DNA of 8,976 bases from NCBI GenBank assembly GCA_022839045.1, contig JALHDI010000112.1, forward strand, positions 1 to 8,976, in the 5' to 3' direction. The stretch is from Sporomusaceae bacterium. GTDB lineage: Bacteria > Bacillota_C > Negativicutes > Sporomusales_B > UBA7701. How positions within the stretch are numbered: position 1 is the first letter of the stretch; every line of letters starts with the position of its first letter. The notes under the pieces were generated by a model. That model worked only from the letters and a program-made list of their open reading frames with translations. It did no database searches and had not been told where the DNA came from. Below are positions 6,701 to 8,976 of the stretch, in pieces. The translations under genes and the position numbers were made by a program.

Positions 6701-8133
6701 ACCAGCTGATGTTCACCAAAGGCCCGTACCGGGCGAGCGCGTACGGGACCATTCCTCTGGCGGCGCTGAACCCGCAGGGGCGAGCCCAGGCGACCGTCGC
6801 CGACCAGATGGACCTCAAAGTGCGCCTGGAGCAGGCCAACCTCAGCATTATGCCCCTCCTGAGCAAAGAAGTCGCCTGGGCCGCCGGCGAGACCAAAGGC
6901 GAAGTTACGATCGGCGGCACCTTGGCACAGCCGCTCCTGTACGGCAGCATCGTAGTGAAGGACGGAGCCGTCAAACTGAAATCGCTGGCCGACCCGATTC
7001 AGAAAGTGGGGGTTGATATTCAGTTCGAAGGTGATAAAATTAATATAATAACCTTCGACGGCAGCATGGGCACAGGGTCATACCGCCTGACCGGGTCGGC
7101 CGCCATCAGCGGTCTTTCTCTGGCGGATTATCGCCTTCTGCTCGTGTTGGACAAGCTGGGCGTCAACCACAAATATTTCAAAGGACCGCTGCAAGGCACC
7201 CTCACCCTCAATTCCAGCAACGGGAAGCCGGTTCTGGGCGGCCAGCTGATCTTCGAAAATACGACGATCAACGTACCCATTGTGCCGGAGTTTTCGCCCT
7301 CCGGCCTTGATATCGGGCTCGACCTCGATATCGTCGCTGCCAATAAAGTCAGGCTATATAACCCGTATTTCTATGACCTGCTGGTGGAAGGTAAGGCGAA
7401 ATTCATGGGATCGACGACGGCACCCGCAGCTTCCGGCCACTTCGACGCCGTGCGGGGAACGGTGAACTACCTGCGCACCCAGTTCCGAGTCGACAGCGGC
7501 CGCGCCGATTTCACCAAGTTCCGTTCGCTCCTGCCGGTTATCAAGCTGACGGCCGAGACCAAGCTGGAGTACACGAGAGTTAAACTGGCGGTGAGCGGTC
7601 CGATCGACACGATGGAATTCCGCCTGAGCTCCGAACCGGCGATGAGCCAGCAGCAAATCCTGTCGCTCCTCACGTTGCGCAACCGTTATTCGGACAAGCA
7701 GAATATGCCGGGCGGCAGCCGGGACACGGGGCTGGGCCGCGAAGAGCTGATGGGCCTCCTCGACGCAGGTCTGCATGTAGCCTTTGTGGCCGAAGCCGAG
7801 GCTGCTTTCCGCAACTCTTTCGGCCTCGACGATTTCCGCCTTGTCCGCAGTACCTTGACCACCGAGACCACCACGACTACGAGCGGCCAGACCTCCGGAA
7901 CATCAGGCTCCACGAACGGCACGGCGACATCGGTCGCCGACCGGGAAGTATACAACATCGAAATCGGCAAGTACGTCACCGACCGGCTGTATATAAGCTA
8001 CACGCTGGGTGTCGATCATAAGGAAACGAGCGCCTTCATCCGTTACGACCTGAGCCGCCGGTTCAGCGTGACCGGGGCGGTGGACGAGTATCACCGCCGG
8101 CGGGTGGGCGTTGAAGCTAGGTTTACTTTCTAA
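3775..8133 (+). CDS. tamB: TamB, inner-membrane-anchored translocation/lipid-transport bridge
   Basis: A 1452-residue TamB/AsmA-like protein. It starts with one uncleaved membrane helix (about 4-24), then an AsmA-like N-terminal part (LLLDEPQIYLDRRADGRWNI), a very long β-strand-rich periplasmic body, and the conserved C-terminal TamB (DUF490) domain from about 1150. Hallmarks there are VNYLRTQFRVDSGRADF (from about 1230), MSQQQILSLLTL (from 1290) and NIEIGKYVTDRLYISY. The last strand ends in RFTF. TamB spans the periplasm as a hydrophobic groove, contacts a BamA/TamA-type barrel, and is implicated in phospholipid delivery to the outer membrane. The body contains roughly 98-residue repeats, and a Thr/Ser/Gly-rich linker (about 1360-1386) interrupts the C-terminal domain. 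It is somewhat longer than E. coli TamB. No tamA is visible; in Negativicutes a BamA-type partner is expected. The sigma factor gene follows after six bases. Confidence 0.93.
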   Translation: MRQKAIVLAVVALVFVSVAGAYIMNKSQTVMAGMSDKLETELTKALGGPVSVKNMEISWLNRILLNDVAVRDDRGQLIAAAAKVTVVYDPLALLRGVAAVEAVSELLLDEPQIYLDRRADGRWNIDDLLDKTRSGDSPFSGKITISKGAVTVTMPEGRWRLSDIGAYFDFAGKPDVALQLTATYNGAPLELAGRVSQDGASMLAAGVSNLELSGLEALVPAGLAVKPAGGRIAQAQIILRRDKGELTYAGEAKLDGVNVDVAGLTVSGARGSVAFSDKQVFLFPIAAKVYGQEIELRGKIATDAVEPVLGLTASARSFDPTALGRDIPLKGPLSFTAVIDGTPTKPVVSGEVRLDKGEVSGWEVNGAMAKFALVESSLAIDKLDAGMFGGRVSAAGTILLDKQDYNLAVSGRSLDLAALPSLGVNISGHGDIDLRLEGTGNLASAKLAGSAQAAGGSLEGIPFATLSAGFFKAGDRLTADYITMGFLGSGVLTAKGAVDNGRLALTFFGQGVPLALLAGQAGGIDLAGTVDAEGRVEGTTEEPRAAARFTAYNGRVLYQPFAIAKGGLTVTRGALAFEEVEAQSGPTHHVVNGSVGLTGARELNLTIATRQARAENLVQLIMPGERLTGNVDNELTISGPLAALSAEGRVKLTEGSFRGQLIARAEGHYRRQGGVTELRDFVVNSLGAEVRFAGTIAADNRLSLDVAAKDIDLAAVHIDFPYPVAGRAHFAGRLTGTPAAPVFNGGITAPSLKLNGQELSDIAGELSVDSEQLTVPSFGFSQGEGKFTFSGGIGFEAGNIYGDLSANNGSVAGLLAIFNIPAKDIDGHLDGHVTIGGTVAKPDMWLTGTLTKGKIKNYPLDNIEADIALRNNVVTINRFFAKQGDGVLAARGTAALGGPLDLEIGGRSLDAGLLTAWLDSTVDTRGQLTFTAQVTGTSYSPHAAVSLEIDGGGVANATFDALYGLFILDKGSIHVNQLMFTKGPYRASAYGTIPLAALNPQGRAQATVADQMDLKVRLEQANLSIMPLLSKEVAWAAGETKGEVTIGGTLAQPLLYGSIVVKDGAVKLKSLADPIQKVGVDIQFEGDKINIITFDGSMGTGSYRLTGSAAISGLSLADYRLLLVLDKLGVNHKYFKGPLQGTLTLNSSNGKPVLGGQLIFENTTINVPIVPEFSPSGLDIGLDLDIVAANKVRLYNPYFYDLLVEGKAKFMGSTTAPAASGHFDAVRGTVNYLRTQFRVDSGRADFTKFRSLLPVIKLTAETKLEYTRVKLAVSGPIDTMEFRLSSEPAMSQQQILSLLTLRNRYSDKQNMPGGSRDTGLGREELMGLLDAGLHVAFVAEAEAAFRNSFGLDDFRLVRSTLTTETTTTTSGQTSGTSGSTNGTATSVADREVYNIEIGKYVTDRLYISYTLGVDHKETSAFIRYDLSRRFSVTGAVDEYHRRRVGVEARFTF
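4795..7194 (+). repeat. Eight degenerate ~98-residue modules within TamB
   Basis: A start motif of the form G-T-x-x-x-P-x-x-x-G recurs at TamB residues 341, 438, 538, 639, 736, 837, 936 and 1048, with a ninth G-T at 1141. Spacings are 97, 100, 101, 97, 101, 99, 112 and 93 residues. Examples are GTPTKPVVSGEV, GTPAAPVFNGGI, GTVAKPDMWLTG and GTLAQPLLYGSI; copies 2 and 4 are weaker. About 70-80 residues into most copies comes a short Leu-rich stretch (such as LAALPSLG, LALLAGQAGG, LVQLIMPG, AGLLTAWL). These are protein-level repeats; I see no matching DNA identity. Confidence 0.7.
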
Positions 8134-8139
8134 GCGGGG

Positions 8140-8796
8140 ATGATTGAAGTGTTGAGCCAGTATCTGGCAGAACTCAGGAAAATACGCCTGCTCGCCGCCG
8201 CCGAGGAAAGGCAGCTGTGGGAGGCTTACAAGGAAACAGGCGACCTCGAAAGCCGCCGGCGGCTTATCGAACATTACCAGCCGCTGGTCTTCAAAGCCGC
8301 CCTTCGCTGGAAAGCGGACGACGCGGCAATCATGGACATCATTCAGGAAGGCACCGTCGGCCTGATCGAGGCTGTGGAAAGCTACGATCACACCCGGGGG
8401 GTAGCGTTCAGCCTGTACGCCTTCCATCGGATCCGCGGCCGCATTATCAACTTCATCACCCGCGAAGGCAAGGCCAACTGTCTATACATCGACAGCCCCC
8501 TGGAGGAGGAAGGCAACCTGACCCTGGGGGACGCGCTGGTGGACGGCGCGCCCGCGGTGGCTGTCCAGGCCGAACGAAATTTCCTCGTGGAGCAGGTCCG
8601 CGGCGCCCTCGGTCGCCTGCCTGCCAACGAACAGCTGGTGCTGTCGGGCATGTACCTGGAAGAGCGCGAACCACGGCAGTTGGCCGAAGCCCTCGACATG
8701 AGCCTATCGCATATCTACAGACTTCACAAGCAAGGCATCCGCAGGGCCCGCGGCCTGCTGTCCAGGCTCATGCAAGACATGAAGAATTCATTGTAA
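8140..8796 (+). CDS. Sigma-70 family RNA polymerase sigma factor (region 3.0/3.1 lacking)
   Basis: A 218-residue alternative sigma factor. Residues about 7-50 resemble region 1.2 of primary sigmas (YLAELRKIRLLAAAEERQLW, then RRRLIEHYQPLVFKAAL). Region 2 follows at about 60-106: DIIQEGTVGLIEAVESYD and FSLYAFHRIRGRIINFI, the core-binding and -10 recognition/melting part. IDSPLEEEGNLTLGDALVD (117-135) matches the region 3.2 linker, and region 4 with its helix-turn-helix is at about 155-210 (LPANEQLVLSGMY, QLAEALDMSLSHIYRLHKQGIRRAR). Region 1.1 and the 3.0/3.1 segment are missing. ATG 8140 directly abuts the GGGG it would use; GTG 8149, nine bases from that GGGG, may be the true start. Six bases separate it from tamB, so they share a transcript. 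No anti-sigma gene is seen before the window ends. It is not an obvious SigW/RpoE-type ECF factor, since it keeps region 1.2. Specific sigma identity not recognised. Confidence 0.88.
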   Translation: MIEVLSQYLAELRKIRLLAAAEERQLWEAYKETGDLESRRRLIEHYQPLVFKAALRWKADDAAIMDIIQEGTVGLIEAVESYDHTRGVAFSLYAFHRIRGRIINFITREGKANCLYIDSPLEEEGNLTLGDALVDGAPAVAVQAERNFLVEQVRGALGRLPANEQLVLSGMYLEEREPRQLAEALDMSLSHIYRLHKQGIRRARGLLSRLMQDMKNSL

Positions 8797-8798
8797 AG

Positions 8799-8862
8799 AA
8801 AAATGGCTGAAAGAGGGAGAAAACAAGAGATAAATCCTTCTGATTCCGAAAAAATGGCTGAA
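8799..8862 (+). repeat. 13-base direct repeat AAAAATGGCTGAA, 51 bases apart
   Basis: Identical copies lie at 8799-8811 and 8850-8862, in the gap just after the sigma gene. The spacing of 51 is a multiple of three, so both ATGGCTGAA copies are in the same frame, which stays open from ATG 8803 to the window end. Neither ATG has a ribosome site before it (only A-rich sequence), so I do not call a gene there. Confidence 0.6.
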
Positions 8863-8875
8863 TTTACCCGCGCAA

Positions 8876-8898
8876 GAGCGACCAGAATCTGGCCTCTT
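8876..8898. promoter_or_regulatory. Imperfect dyad upstream of the last gene
   Basis: The core CCAGA-A-TCTGG (8882-8892) is perfectly symmetric. Matches continue outward with gaps (G8880-C8894, G8878-C8896, A8877-T8897). The central spacing is too tight for a good RNA hairpin, and no T run follows, so a protein binding site is the more sensible reading. It overlaps the start of the candidate -35 element of the next gene. Confidence 0.3.
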
Positions 8899-8925
8899 CC
8901 CATGACTATATATTGTGGCTATAAT
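8897..8925 (+). promoter_or_regulatory. Possible promoter before the last gene
   Basis: TATAAT at 8920-8925 is an exact -10 consensus; TTCCCA at 8897-8902, 17 bases upstream, matches the -35 consensus at four of six positions. Transcription would start near 8931-8932, which is after the AGGAG ribosome site (8926-8930) and about 7 bases before the ATG, so a message from here would be nearly leaderless. It may therefore be a chance match. Confidence 0.3.
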
Positions 8926-8938
8926 AGGAGTGGTGGAA

Positions 8939-8976
8939 ATGGCGGATTTCAAACGGCATATGTTCCGGCACCTGCG
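8939..8976 (+). CDS. Start of an unidentified gene, cut by the window end
   Basis: ATG 8939 has AGGAG (8926-8930) eight bases before it. Twelve codons are visible (MADFKRHMFRHL) and the thirteenth begins CG, so it is Arg. This basic, amphipathic opening could be the n-region of a signal peptide, which would suit an exported envelope protein; a BamA-type gene is a plausible guess from what I remember of Negativicutes outer-membrane clusters, but the visible part cannot show it. An in-frame ATG at 8960 is an alternative start without its own ribosome site. Confidence 0.5.
   Translation, partial: MADFKRHMFRHL

Noticed and set aside
8429..8442. GGATCC followed by GCGGCCGC (BamHI/NotI-like), as if from a cloning vector
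   Set aside because: It encodes conserved region 2 residues of the sigma factor (RIRGRI) without a break in frame, so it is chance.

Overview
The window reads as a piece of the outer-membrane gene cluster of a diderm Firmicute (Negativicutes; Sporomusaceae or a relative is my best guess). Three things point there. The mla genes are of the reduced MlaE-F-D type with an elongated MlaD that ends in its own β-barrel, as described for Veillonella parvula. The order mla – tolC – tamB matches what I remember of Negativicutes outer-membrane clusters. The expression signals are Firmicute-like, with strong AGGAGG sites and a near-consensus TTGACA/TATAAT promoter. The genes are GC-rich, the gaps between them AT-richer, and every gene is on the + strand. 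No mobile element, tRNA, rRNA or CRISPR array is visible, and no gene-free stretch exceeds 300 bases.

Layout. 1-99 is the 3' end of mlaE (permease), followed by mlaF (ATPase, 110-880) and, overlapping it by 11 bases, mlaD (870-2147). A 138-base gap holds a strong promoter, a perfect 6-4-6 dyad just after the expected transcription start, and a leader that can fold into a three-way junction pairing with the ribosome binding site of the tolC-family gene (2286-3584). A hairpin terminator follows. The next gap holds a possible 22-24 codon leader ORF and a potential pseudoknot that would pair with part of the ribosome binding site of tamB (3775-8133). Six bases after tamB comes a small sigma-70 family factor (8140-8796). 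The last 180 bases hold a short direct repeat, a dyad, a possible promoter and the first codons of another gene (8939 onward).

How the parts fit. MlaEFD and TamB are both systems that connect the inner and outer membranes for phospholipid movement; in V. parvula mla defects were reported to be suppressed by tamB mutations, so the two are thought to act in opposite directions. TolC is the outer-membrane exit duct for efflux or secretion machines. The sigma factor placed directly behind tamB is the least explained gene and may be a regulator of the envelope.

Most interesting points: the sigma factor in an envelope operon, the two structured leaders before tolC and tamB, the dyad overlapping the tolC start site, and a ladder of roughly 98-residue modules along TamB. 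The RNA structures were folded by hand and have not been tested for conservation.
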